This document shows, piece by piece, positions 10,871-21,267 of a stretch of 64,000 nt of DNA. This DNA is from Isoetes taiwanensis (Eukaryota > Streptophyta > Lycopodiopsida > Isoetales > Isoetaceae). The stretch is taken from assembly GCA_021234155.1 (NCBI GenBank), contig JAJEKV010000088.1, forward strand, positions 310,001 through 374,000, given 5' to 3'. Positions within the stretch are counted from its first letter, which is position 1; each line of letters starts with the position of its first letter. The position numbers and the translations under genes were made by a program. A model generated the notes under the pieces. That model was not told the origin of the DNA, did no database searches, and was given only the letters and a program-made list of their open reading frames with translations.

Positions 10871-10990
10871 TCCCTTGGGAAAAGGCTTTTAAAATTCTTA
10901 TATTGTGTGGGGGATTCGAACCCTGGCCATTGACCCTCCAAACCCCCATTCTAACCACTAGACCAAGCATTAATTCCATGAACAATTTAT
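10865..10990 (-). mobile_element. tRNA-derived SINE-like element
   Basis: On the minus strand there is an A box, TGGTCTAGTGGTTAGAATGG (complement of 10,947-10,966), and a B box, GGTTCGAATCCCCCAC (complement of about 10,907-10,922). The roughly 45-55 nt spacing fits a Pol III internal promoter. The A and B boxes match tRNA consensus well, but the DNA between and after them does not fold as a tRNA and no acceptor stem closes, so a tRNA-derived SINE head is the better call. The right copy is at 48,340-48,415. Confidence 0.55.
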
Positions 10991-11039
10991 ATGTCATATA
11001 TACTTAAAGGTAATGTTCCCATTAAGATAAAATAGACTA

Positions 11040-11745
11040 TAACATTCTAGCTAATTCAAGAAGGTTCTAGAATGTTCTGGAAAGCTCTAGAAAGTTCTAG
11101 AATCTTCTAGAAAGTTCTAGAACATAAGAGAATCTAGGGGGGATCTAAGAAAATTCTTCCAGAAAGTTCCAAATTGTTCTAATAAGTTTTAGATTGTTCT
11201 ACAATGTAGGGGAATCTACGGGAATGTAAGGAAATCTAGGGAAATACTTCCAGAAAGTTCTAGAATATATTGAAAGTCTTAGAATGTTCCAGAAAGTTTT
11301 AGAATGTTCTAAAAAGTTCTAGAATGTAAAGGAATCGGAAGAATCTAATAGAATGTAAAAAATCTTATAAAATGTAAGAGAATCTAGGAAAATATTTACA
11401 AGCCTAAGGGAATCTCTTAAAATCTAGGGGATCTAAAGGAATCTTCATAAGGGAATCTAAGAAAATATTGATGAAATCTTAGAGTATCTAAGAGAATCTT
11501 TATAGAATCTCTTTGAATCTAAGGGCAATCTGATAAAATCTAAATGAATCTAAGAGAATCTAAGGGGATCTTCATAGAATCTTGGAGAATCTAGGGAAAT
11601 TTAATGGAATCTAGAGGGAATCTTATAAAATTTAGAGAAATGCTCACGAACCCTCTAAGAGAACCTTGGTAGAATCTTAGAGAATCTATGAATTTAGAGT
11701 ATTCTCAAGAGATTCTTTTACAAGAATTTGCACGTAGGAACATGC
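11040..11745. repeat. Degenerate GAATCTA/TTCTAGAA short-unit repeat domain
   Basis: About 700 bp are made of short degenerate units of 10-13 nt built on GAATCTA(A/G)G and TTCTAGAA. The sequence is poor in CpG, which contrasts with the flanking satellite blocks. No ORF is present. The right copy is at 48,475-49,150. Confidence 0.75.
11055..11122. promoter_or_regulatory. Heat-shock-element-like array (TTC/GAA pentamers)
   Basis: GAA and TTC alternate at exactly 5-bp steps from TTC at 11,055 to GAA at 11,120: 14 consecutive pentamers with one miss (CTC at 11,085). This matches the nGAAnnTTCn signature bound by heat-shock factors and exceeds the usual three to six units. It arises from a 10-bp unit near AGTTCTAGAA repeated in tandem, so it may be a by-product of the repeat. 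No gene start is recognised next to it. Confidence 0.4.
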
Positions 11746-11796
11746 TAAAACTCGAACATGCACCATAGGACGCATTAAATTTTCTGTCTCTATATC

Positions 11797-12030
11797 TTCT
11801 TATGTTTGTCACGCTTATCCGATCGTCCGTTCGAGATCCGACGGCTCACGTGGCTTTGGGACGTATCCTACGGCCCAGATGGCTTGGGAGTTTATATATA
11901 ATCCGTTATAGACCGCATCCTATAGTCGAGGTTGATCTGATCCTGACCGCCAATCGGTGATCCTACGGCTCCGTGGGCTTTGGGGCATATCGTCATTTCC
12001 GGATGGCTTGGGAGCTTGTATGTGTATATT
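11797..12030. repeat. Satellite-like block B, direct repeat of block A start
   Basis: From TTCTTATGTTTGTC onward, this matches the DNA beginning at about 10,336 over some 190-230 bp, in the same orientation. The shared parts include the CGTCCGTTCGAGATCCGACG and GATGGCTTGGGAGTTTATAT segments. Blocks A and B thus flank the SINE-like element and the GAATCTA domain. Confidence 0.7.
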
Positions 12031-12100
12031 TTTATAATAATAGTCGATATAGCTATATAATTTTGTATAACCTATAAATATAGCCTTACTAGTAACGGTG

Positions 12101-12115
12101 CCCAGCGTTGCTGGG
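12101..12115. other. Short perfect hairpin
   Basis: CCCAGC-GTT-GCTGGG is a perfect 6-bp stem with a 3-nt loop, inside an ACTAGTAACGGTG context. It may be a terminus of a mobile element, but I cannot tie it to one. The right copy at about 49,541 no longer pairs perfectly. Confidence 0.35.
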
Positions 12116-12240
12116 GATTAGTTGAAAACCTGTAAAGTTATAAGTGAACAATGAGAAGAGAGTGTCATAGTAACTTTATATGGTGAGTTAAGGAGCAATT
12201 TCATCCCATATGATCTTTTTGTAGACTACGTTTAAAGTGA

Positions 12241-12506
12241 ATCCTCTGTTGTTTTTTAGTAGTGCTGAGGTGCCTTGAATATAGAGCTTCACTCCGTGTT
12301 GTGTTGTTTGTAGTGTGGTGCATTGCTGGGCTATAAGGCAACTATTGGGTTATGAAGTGGTCATTAATCACCTGTTGTTTTTTAGCAATGCTCCTTGTCT
12401 TGAGGTTCCTTGAATATAGAGCTTCACTCCATGTTGTGTTGTTTGTTGTGTGGTGCGTTGCTGGGCTATAAGGCGACTATTGGGTTATGAGGTGGTCATT
12501 AATCAT
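12241..12506. repeat. Two ~130-bp tandem units
   Basis: Two units, starting near 12,242 and 12,371, share TGTTGTTTTTTAG, CCTTGAATATAGAGCTTCAC, TGGGCTATAAGGC and TATTGGGTTATGA-GTGGTC. Both are present and seem unchanged in the right copy (49,682-49,946). Confidence 0.8.
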
Positions 12507-13800
12507 TGTGTATCATCGTCTCTCTCTGTACCTTCTATGCCGGGATTTTGTAGTGGGGGTGAATATGTGAAGCTCTTTTTAATGTCCAAATTACAATGTA
12601 CTATGTCGCGAATATTGCTTTGTTGATAGAGAGATTAACTCACATTGAAGAGATTTTTTTAAGGAATTCATGCACCATATTGCATACGTAATGTGACAAA
12701 CATAGGTCTGGCATTTTTTACATCTCGTGAATGGTGCTTCTTTGAGCCAAATAAATTCTTCCTTGGCATTCTAGCAAAACAAATGTACTATACTTTGTTT
12801 TCTAAGCTCAAATATATTATATGGTTATAAGATCCATAATTTAAAACTTGTCCCAAAATGTCATTAAAAGTACGCTGTATTTAACAAAATAGGATTGTCA
12901 TCAACCTTCCTTTTCAGTCTTGTGATTTCTCTGTATAACAAAAACCATTGGTATAGTGTTTGAGCAAATAAAAAAACTACTAAGTTGGTCTTGGAGCATA
13001 AAACCTACTTTACATATTCAAAGGCATCAAGTTTGGCACAACTTATGTCGTTGCTTGAACATTATTTGAAAATGGTTCTTGGCATCTTGTTTTTGTTTGG
13101 AAGTATCTCCTTTGTTATAGTATCTTATCAACAGATGAAGCAAACAGCAGTTTGAATAACATTCGCAAATTTATGATACTTATACTGTATGCTTATTTAA
13201 ACTTATGGGTTTTTGTCCTAACATCATGGCTTGTGGTGGACTAAAAAGTTAAGAGGCACCAATCCCATCATTTCCGTTGATACTTTGATTTGGATTTACA
13301 CCACACCGCAATTCAACACCTAATTGCTCTTTGATTAAACGCTTGTAAACTCTGAAAGTAAATATAAACTTCAAAAATTAGCAAGCAAATCCAGAATATG
13401 AATGATACCAACCAACGGCCATTCTATGCCTACAACAGAAACACACCCATAAACAACGGAAATGACATAATTTGTATAATCCGGGGAAAATTTTCTGCAA
13501 CAATACATGGCAATTAATTAAGTAGCATAGCAAATCTCATCAGGCAGAATTGTACTTTTTAAGCATTCAAGACATGTCTTCCCCGCAACAGAAAACATAG
13601 CTGATCAGAAGACATATCAAGAACTGAGATCGTATATGCTAGCTCTACACAAACTAAGCACCGATTTAAGTTCTTTCTTGGGAAGGTGATGTGCAGTCAA
13701 ATAGCATTAGAATAAGATTTTGAAGCACCACCAATGAAGCACCCTATAAAAGCATCATTGATTCGATAATGTATTTTGCGCACCACATATTTTGGGCAGT
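12507..13800. other. No gene recognised
   Basis: AT-rich DNA with scattered stops in all frames. Much of 12,600-13,130 looks identical to 50,033-50,570 in the right copy. A run of weakly open minus-strand sequence near 13,500-13,700 contains Cys and Lys residues but matches nothing I know. Confidence 0.4.
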
Positions 13801-14060
13801 TGTACTTATATGCCGCTTCGAGAATGACCATTTGTCAAGTGCATGCATGTGATAACTTGGGCAATGAAACAAATAAAGAACTTTTAAAAATTGTGTGCAA
13901 ACTTAAAAAGGGATATAGTGAATATTGAATGGATCAAAGAAGAGGTCAATTGTAGCATTGCTCCTAGCCATTTGTTAAGCAAGTCCGCAAAAATGGGAAA
14001 TCTTAAATTGACAAAATTGCCTTAAATATGCCGGGCTTTCCAAAATCAACCTACTTAGGC
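13800..14060 (+). pseudogene. Possible RNase H-like fragment of a non-LTR retroelement
   Basis: A frame covering 13,840-14,020 reads ETNKELLKIVCKL, then VNIEWI, then NCSIAPSHLLSKSAKMG. The last part resembles the helix near the end of plant LINE RNase H domains (the family pattern is R-x-N-x-x-AH-x-LAK-A). The catalytic residues are not visible and the match is short. The right copy holds a longer open version at 51,176-51,454 (92 codons). A chance resemblance is quite possible. Confidence 0.22.
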
Positions 14061-14885
14061 ACCGCTAATCCATGCTAATCTATGCCCGATAGTCGGTATA
14101 GCGCTTCGATACCTACTAACTCTTCTCCAATACCACACGATATTTTGATACAAAAGAATTGCTTACTTGCATGTTGTGCAATCGGATTTGGTTGCGTGAG
14201 AGGGGCTCACGTAAATGCGACTTTCCAAACCGTCCTAACCGACATGATGCCGCCATAGGCTGTTCAAAGCAAAGAAGGAGAATAAATCCTACGCAAAGGA
14301 GATTAGGCAGAACGTAAATACAGAAATAGCAAGAACCTGTTTTGTTAAGAGCGTGAAGCAACCCGACTGAAGCCTTTCACTGTAAATCTGAGAAAATGCA
14401 CTCCAATACATTGGAAGATCTATGAATGATGGCTTTCGTGGATTTTGGCTCAAAAGCACGAAGATGTTAATACATATCTGAATCATTCCAAATTTGCAGC
14501 TCCGGCCATTGCAAGTCGATTGGCTCAAAGATCTGTTGATTGTTTGAGCAGAACCATGATGCCAACCCGTTCTCTCCTCAGCTCCACGCCGACCCGTCCC
14601 TCTGCTATGTAGCCATAAGCTTCAGTACAACTTCAGTACGACAACGATGTTGCCCTTTTTGTGTTGAATCCTTATCGTCTAATTAGGCCAATCAAATCCT
14701 CGCCTTTCAATTTAGGGCTGGATCCAAATCCAAGAATTACTGAATAACATTATAATATAGGATAATTACATAATAAGTAATTAACGAAAAGTTGATCTTT
14801 TCAATAAAGTTAAGTTCCTATATTCTTGTTGTGAGTTTGCAGGGCTGTTGCAGGTTGTCACCTTAGTGTAATGCTGAGGACAGCA
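14061..14885. other. Probable internal 3' region of an LTR element; no domain recognised
   Basis: Short ORFs only. A plus-strand frame near 14,455-14,612 (ending LLSSTPTRPSAM) closes with TAG and could be the C-terminus of a lost protein. The DNA leads directly to the polypurine tract at 14,890, so it is plausibly the untranslated 3' part of the LTR element. Confidence 0.3.
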
Positions 14886-14889
14886 TTAT

Positions 14890-14907
14890 CCTAAGGGGGG
14901 GGAAGAA
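14890..14907 (+). other. Polypurine tract preceding the LTR
   Basis: A short run, CTAAGGGGGGGGAAGAA, directly precedes the TG of the LTR. Such a tract primes plus-strand DNA synthesis in LTR retroelements, and its position marks the LTR as the 3' one rather than a solo LTR. Confidence 0.65.
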
Positions 14908-16550
14908 TGTGACGTTCTAGGGAAATATATGCCATAAATACGTATATTTCCAGGTCCGTCACTATACGAGTCTATCTTCATAGCCTTGTATACCATAGAT
15001 TGTGGCACTAGGGGGTATGACTAAGTTATTCATATAACTTAGCCAACCTTAGGTTAAGACCATTTTCCACCTGGCCTTAACCTATTGGGCACCTGCCACA
15101 CGGACTCACCCTATTGGAGCCACGTGGCATAACATGTGAACCCTAACCTATAAAGGCCAAAATCTAACCCTAGGCCTCTTTTCTGGCTCCAGCAGTCTGG
15201 GAACCTTCTTCGCGCTCGAAACTCCGTTTCGAGAACCGTTTACTGTGGCATAGCCTAGCACAGCAGCCTCCGGAGCGTGTGCACGTCAATAGGAGTGGGA
15301 GCTACTTCAACCACCTTGAAGACCATGGAGACGCTGGGAGTAGGAGGGAGTTCCTCAGGAGCAGTATTTCGGCATAGATTTCTTTGTAGATCATCTGGAA
15401 GTTAGGATTCCAGATGAGTTAGCATTTCGTATCTCTAGTAAAGCCTTCCTAGAACCCTCAGTCTAGATATTAAACCCTAATCATTGAACCCTAACTATAA
15501 GTTAGATACATATGATTAGGTTTAGATGTTATTCTCATTATTATTATGTATGTGGATATGTGATGTTGGTTGATCATGTTTGCTCCTCTTGTATTGGGAA
15601 GGGGGGTAGAGACCTAGTAGCCATTACTTAGTGATGCTCCTAGTTTAGACCCTTTAGTTCCTATTATTATGCGGCCTGTGCATAGGAACCCCACCAAAGC
15701 CTACGGGGCTATGATGTGACTCAAAGACTACATAACGGGCTAGAGGCTAGATGGAGGGAGGGTCCTGCCCGAGCGCAGCCTACCGGGGACCCCATAGCTG
15801 GCTAGGCTTATGGTCGATCACTTCGGTGGGTTTTGACATGGGCCCGACACCTCCTCTGGGCAATGGTGTTGTTCTCCTCAAGAGCCGCAGCGGCGACCGG
15901 CCCGGCTTTTGTTTTGGGGTTAAGTCGGGAAGAATCATGTGTCGCCACGATTCTCTAGCCACCGTGGAACCTCTAGGACCCGGAAGGGGAGATGCAACCC
16001 TTCCCGCCACATGGACCCGGGGAGATGCAACCCGAGTAGTCTCGATGGGTGATACCATGAGATTGCATATCCCTGGGGCTAGAGTCATGCCAGAGACCGA
16101 TCTAGCCCATCAGCAAAGTATGCACGGGGAGGGGCGGATGGAGTGGTCAACCCCTAGCCATTGTCTATAGCCAGCCATTGTTATGACTCGATGCTGCTTC
16201 TATCTCGAGGCCTAGCCGTCAGTCTACCTCCCCATGAGTCTGAGCCTTGGGTAGGAGCTCTCATGTTTTACGGTATATGTTTGTCTATGTTGTAGCTATG
16301 GATATATGGATGTGCTACCCTTCGAGGTAGTATGACGTATTGTTATTGCTAGTTCTGACGTTGTTTATGCTTCCGCTGTGATAGGAGCCCATAGGGGAAG
16401 GGCGCATAAGACACCTTCGTATCCCCTTCCCCCACTAGGGATACCCCGGAGTGCGGGATAGACAGAGGGCCCGTGCGGTCGAAGGACCGGATGGGGGATT
16501 TCCTACGAGTGTACCTGGCGGTTTGCAGATATTTTATAGGGAGCGTCACA
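14908..16550 (+). mobile_element. Long terminal repeat (~1.64 kb) of a Ty3/gypsy-like element
   Basis: The segment begins TGTGACG and ends CGTCACA, a 7-bp inverted terminal repeat with the canonical TG...CA. It is preceded by a polypurine tract. A TATA-like CCTATAAAGG lies near 15,150, a possible promoter. The 3' half (about 15,700-16,500) is GC-rich and holds a 139-codon ORF that I regard as chance. No second copy of this LTR lies within 1-14,900, so the element is truncated or its 5' LTR is outside. The right copy is at 52,359-53,987. Confidence 0.75.
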
Positions 16551-17120
16551 CCCACTTTAAGGACAACCTCCCTCTCATTGACCTACATAAATTAAAACAA
16601 TGTAATTTCTTGAGAAAATAAGACTTTGACGACTGATAAAGGGAGCACATGGATAATATTTGTTGCAACAAAGCAAGGGCTTCAGGTAGCCAAGCCTATG
16701 GGATAGACGTAAATTGTTTTGAACATCCATTCGTATAATTTTCATGCTCATTATGGCCATAAGTTTTGCCTCTACATCTTCAAGCAGTTCCTGTGTTTTC
16801 CTGTCGGAAAAATACAGCTGTAATGGAGTAGGCTTCATCAATAGCCGAAGACTTAAGTTTGTCATAGGCCTTCTTGATTCTATCTATGGAGGCACCGCCC
16901 CCTCGAGCCCCAGCATCCGTAACTTAAAAAAATCATAAGTTCGGTGTCTTTAACAAAATCTTTCTATACGAGATATTTATTTCTTACGATAGTAGCTCAA
17001 CCGAAGCAATGAAGTCTATTTGTAGGCCTCTTGGCGTGAAAGCACAAGCCTTGTATCCCTTAGTTAGAAACCCAGATTGATTGTTCCTGCTATTTCCATG
17101 CAATTGTAATAGTTCGGCAG
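16551..17120. other. Unassigned; weak minus-strand open stretches
   Basis: On the minus strand a frame at 16,575-16,890 stays open (includes KTQELLEDVEAKLMAIMSM). Another at 16,984-17,265 contains FWTTLEGMAFILNN and ends beside a GTAAGA donor-like site at about 16,990. They could be exons or pieces of a retroelement RNase H. I recognise no family. Both overlap or adjoin the plus-strand zinc-finger-like fragment, so at most one strand is real. Confidence 0.2.
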
Positions 17121-17151
17121 CTAAGAATGGCCTCCTTTCGGTTATTGCCCG

Positions 17152-17307
17152 GTGGGGGTTGTTGAGGATGAAAGCCATGCCTTCCAGAGTTGTCCAAAAT
17201 TCTATAGTCGATCCGCTCGCTACATTCTCTTTGGTGCACCAGTTCGCCTCAGACGAAGCTACCAAGACGCCATCGCCTTCGATCCCTTGGCTCCTACCTC
17301 CGTGAGG
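17152..17307 (+). pseudogene. Retroelement zinc-finger-like fragment (LINE zf-RVT type)
   Basis: The plus-strand frame reads GVVEDESHAFQSCP and then SARYILFG, closing at TGA 17,305-17,307. EDE-x-H-x5-CP is typical of the Cys/His segment between reverse transcriptase and the end of some non-LTR retroelement proteins; an upstream C is visible in YCPVGVV. The right copy keeps the motif (54,580-54,777), followed there by AYSQIRARY, closer to the family. No reverse transcriptase is recognisable upstream, so this is only a remnant. Confidence 0.35.
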
Positions 17308-17522
17308 TTTTGATCTGGCGGACTCACCTTCTGCCCTTGGCGCCTTTACGAGGTGCCGAATTCATGTGTATATATGTATATTTGTACAGCTACTACCGCC
17401 AGGTTTGTTGTCGCTTTGCGGCTTTTTCCCTCCTAAGGGGGTTTTTAATCCGTAGCAACGCTTGCCGCACCCGTGTAATTTTGGGTCCCATAGGCCGATT
17501 GGCCTCGCGGACGATAAAAGAA

Positions 17523-17557
17523 CCTTCCTTCCTTCCTTCCTTCCTTCCTTCCTTCCT
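17523..17557. repeat. (TTCC)n microsatellite
   Basis: About eight tandem TTCC units. They produce spurious Lys-Glu-Gly-Arg repeat ORFs on the minus strand. An 18-T run follows near 17,587-17,602. The right copy is at 54,950-54,983 with a longer T run. Confidence 0.9.
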
Positions 17558-17602
17558 CTTCCTCCAGGAAAGGCCCAAAGATATTGTTTTTTTTTTTTTT
17601 TG

Positions 17603-18024
17603 CCGAAATTTTCTTTGGCACGGTTAGGGTTTCAAATGAATGCCCAAAAGCAGCCGTGGATCGCCGGGCTTACACCCTATAGCAAGTTTGGAGCAGTCAT
17701 TGACATATTCCTGGCATATACTAGCATATACTTGGAATATGCCATAAACTCCACATGGACAAGGGCTTGCCCCTCTAGGGGCAACCCAAAAAGAAAGAAT
17801 TGAAGTATTGTAATAAATAGATTTGCTTCTCGTGCAAAAGATACTGCCTTAATCTTTTACCTAAGTAATAACAGAGCATATCCTTAGCTTGTGACTTCAA
17901 TTAATCATTTTTTTTGCTGCTAATACAATTCAGATGGCAACGTTGATGGTTCATCAATGCAGATAATGTCCTCGAAGATGTAACAAAAAATGACAAACTA
18001 ATATATGTAGTCAGAAAAACTTAC
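17603..18024. other. No gene recognised
   Basis: AT-rich DNA. It holds a short repeat of GGCATATACTAGCATATAC near 17,712 and a possible terminal minus-strand exon at about 17,927-17,975, whose frame cannot be decided. Confidence 0.3.
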
Positions 18025-18110
18025 CTTAAATCGAACCCCATGTAGATGAGTTCAAAGAGCTTCATGTTTCCATCTACCTTCACTTCTCCTTCCTCATAGT
18101 AGGCTCTTCT
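18025..18110 (-). other. Possible exon of an unrecognised minus-strand gene
   Basis: On the minus strand a TTATTAG acceptor-like site is followed by an open 86-nt stretch (ending KLFELIYMGFDLR) and a strong donor, AG|GTAAGTTTTT. This is the cleanest exon-like signal in the region. The segment is almost unchanged in the right copy. I do not recognise the protein. Confidence 0.3.
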
Positions 18111-18950
18111 CTAATAAATAATGCCCGAAGGAGTATACATCGAGAAGAATCAAGTAGTAAAAAGAACCAACTGCTTTCTGGTCTACTCTATCCTAATTTA
18201 AAGAATCAGCAAGAACTATCCACCTGCTTCTTTATCTAATTTAAAAATCTGTCTATATATCAATAACTCGTCACCTCTCTATATGAATGGCTTTATCAGC
18301 AATGAATCATTGATGTCCGGCCCGTAATAACCCAACAATGCATTTGTGACAACAAATATAGGTTTAAGAATATACTAAACACTTGGAAAGCGGATACCAT
18401 TCCAAAGCATGTTATTCTCCTTGGAATATGAGAATGTGGAAATGACTCACAAGAACGGTGGTATATTCATATCCAAATGAAATGGACATGTTTATTGCTA
18501 AATTTAAAAAGGTTAGCTGAATTTAGATGACTATACTGTGATATTCAAATGCTCCAATATTTTGAATGCAGATCCAAATGTTCACAATTATTATTAGCAA
18601 AGGATTGACTGTAGGAAATGGAAAAATCATCACCTTTTTACAATTCCAGACTTCTCATTTATAGACTAAGCATATTAGACATAAGAAATAAAACAAAGAA
18701 TTCTGTTTTTGACAGAAGTAGGCACCACAATGGGCTGTCTAGGATTTAGAAAATGAGCAGCTCATGAACAAACAATGTGTCTAATCTAAAAAAAATTATC
18801 CCCTCAATATCCGTATGTATAATTACTGATGCACATGGATGTTTAAATGCTTCCAATTTGACTATCTGAAGCAATGCAGTAACAATATGAAGCATAACCC
18901 CAAATCAATTGAAACCTGGGAAAGCAAGAAGGGCATGGGTAAAGCATGGT
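18111..18950. other. AT-rich DNA, no gene seen
   Basis: Stops in all frames. If the minus-strand exons on either side belong to one gene, this would be an intron. Confidence 0.4.
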
Positions 18951-18954
18951 GATC

Positions 18955-19215
18955 TTCTAGCTCCGCTCGCCTCAACCTGCGTTGCTTGCCTTCTAAACAT
19001 GCCCTCTTGGTTTCTGTCCTTTTAGCAACCTGGCATAATGATCAATATTGAAGCAAGGCAAACCAGAGCAACATTCAATAGAATACAAATTACAAACCAA
19101 CACAGAGTAAGCAATCTGACAAAAAAATTGGAGGTAGAGTCTAAAAACTTCTGCAAACCATCACGAAATATAGCAGGATTTTGATGGATTTGGAAGCGTA
19201 TCTCCAAAGTATCTG
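18955..19215 (-). other. Possible exon encoding a hydrophobic segment
   Basis: The minus-strand frame at 19,022-19,207 has a stretch of about 25 hydrophobic residues (CWFVICILLNVALVCLASIL) after LDSTSNFF, resembling a membrane helix. The right copy keeps it (56,400-56,648) with a longer basic tail. No family is recognised. It may belong with the exon-like piece at 18,025-18,110, but there is no proof. Confidence 0.25.
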
Positions 19216-21235
19216 TACAATAGAGTTGATATAAGGGGATCCAAGCTCAGCTATGGTCGAAATCTATGATAAGGAGCCCAAAAAAATATTGTTATTAGCA
19301 GAGGCTGTAAACGGCAAGGATTAGGGCACTGGAATCAACTGTAAGATCGGAAGAAATCCTTCACTTCTGCTGGCCTTTGCAAAATGCATACATGATATGC
19401 TCTGCTTGGCGAACTCTACTTGTAAATCCGTCGTTTGGTAAACAATGCTAAACGGTAAATATTTAAACACGCTTGTTCAAGAGAGAACAAAGGAATAAGA
19501 ATTTCGTTGCTTGATGTGCCATACCAGCGTGAGTCAAGAAGCGCCCCAAGACTCTAAGAAACCCTAGATTTGGAGCAATGGGCCAGACGAAAGGCGCTCT
19601 GAGCCAACGCCACAATTCTGAGACTTGTAAAAGGGTGTAACGCCAAGGCTGTAACACATCCACCGCCACGTTAAAAAAAAATAATGTGGGAAAAGTTTTT
19701 CGTTTGTCAGATTTTGGATTTTTGATCACAAAATTTCGCTTTTTTGCCGAAGTTTAGTGTCTACAGGCGGCCGGAAAAAAGAGGACACCCACCTCCAAAG
19801 ACATTTTAAGTAGACTAGTAAACGTGTGCCTCATATTCTGGCATGTGTTTTGTTTGACTCAGCCTTTAATGCATCTTGATATTCGCAAGAATGAACTAAT
19901 TGCTTTTGTAATTATTTTTATTATTGAAATTGTCTAATCACAGTATCATCAATGTCATTAACTTTGTGTTTATGGATTTTAGTAGAGAAAACAATGCGTT
20001 ATACAAAATGTGAAAGGCTTACCTCTAAAAATGAAAAATTGGAAAGACAAATCCAAAACTTATGCTCAAAATATCACCCTTAGAAGTAGTTTACATCAAC
20101 AAAAAAATAGGTACAAAAATGCAAAACACCAAAATTTTGACTTGGTTCATTGGTGTACTTTAGTTCCTAATGGAATTCTAAATATGCATCTTGCATGTGT
20201 CGCACATCATCAAGGGCCTAATGTTGTACTTTTTTGGATGCTCTCGTGATATATTCACTTCTCCGACAGATAACATCTTAGCCGAGGTAAAAGTAAAATG
20301 CACCTCGCCATTGATTTGAACTATCCACGATGTCTTACAACTATCAAGACACGGAGACAACTCATCTCAAAGGTAGGCTCGTATAATGGAATCCGATACT
20401 ATCTCAGGATGAAATGATTGTAAACCCTAAAATACGCTTTTTTACATATTCCAACACATGTGAGTTCTTTTGCTACTAAAATGCCAAAATGCCACTGCAC
20501 AGTATCGTTTATCATCTGATAAAAGAGACAAACAAATGGAGATTAGTCAAAGCACTACATTATCTAATAGTAAATGTGTGGCCGACATTGTTGTGCTAAT
20601 GTCCTGGCTTGTGTTTTTACTTGGCCTTTTTAACATCCATATGTGAAATTGATCACAACACCACAGGTTGATGCTTGCAAGAATGGTCATGATTTGTTTT
20701 TGTATTTTTGTTGCATGGGTAACACAAAACATTAGAGATAATATAATAAATGATCTTTTAATGAACATGGAAAGCAATTGTTAATGCAAGAGCCACTAAA
20801 TCCAACGCATCATCTCTATCACAAACATGGACCAATTCCCAATATCTAGGATTTCCAAATTTCCAAATCTAGGCTCTCTATAATTCCCAATTGAAAAATG
20901 CTAAGTTTTAACTTGTTCTGAGGGGGTGGGTATATATAAGTGCATTCCAAAGGCTCGCATTTTAAATCAATCTGAAAAATGGGTATCTACCTAATCAACA
21001 ACAAATACTTCATGCATAAAATATATTTGTCGTACCTTGTAATTTGAAGGTTCAAATTTTGACTTATAATAATAATTTTAAGTGACTTTTAAGTGATCTT
21101 TATTTTGTTAAATTTGAAGGAAATTTATTGAAATAGTATGTCATTGAAAAAATCATATATGAATGCTTGTATGGATATGAGACCAATGCAAAAACAAGTA
21201 AGAAAAAAGGAGCAAAAGGCATGAAATACTGTTTA
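19216..21235. other. No supported gene; includes chance ORFs
   Basis: A minus-strand frame at 19,463-19,729 and a plus-strand frame at 20,010-20,249 are open but match nothing. From about 19,640 to 20,290 the sequence appears identical to the right copy (57,065-57,715), so the identical ORFs there are not evidence of selection. Confidence 0.4.
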
Positions 21236-21240
21236 AAATG

Positions 21241-21267
21241 AAACGCACTTATTTAAGAAGTGCGTTT
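21241..21267. repeat. 10-bp-stem palindrome, possible element end
   Basis: AAACGCACTT, a 7-nt loop, then AAGTGCGTTT form a perfect hairpin. An inverted relative with AAGTGCGTT twice lies at 33,160-33,190, beyond the far end of the large transposon, and both are followed by related GATTCC sequence. The right copy is at 58,650-58,676. Confidence 0.5.

Noticed and set aside
10907-10966. tRNA gene on the minus strand
   Set aside because: A and B boxes fit, but no acceptor stem or cloverleaf closes; a SINE head is more likely.
12101-12115. Helitron 3' hairpin
   Set aside because: The hairpin is good but no CTRR end follows at the right distance.
15751-16170. 139-codon plus-strand ORF and an overlapping minus-strand ORF in the LTR
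   Set aside because: They lie wholly inside the GC-rich half of the LTR, overlap each other on opposite strands, match no domain and are broken in the second LTR copy. Chance ORFs from base composition.
17393-17578. Minus-strand ORF with repeated KEGR
   Set aside because: Produced by translating the (TTCC)n microsatellite.
20010-20249. 79-codon ORF identical to one at 57,426-57,665
   Set aside because: Identity comes from the surrounding block, which is identical at noncoding positions too. It is not evidence of a conserved protein.
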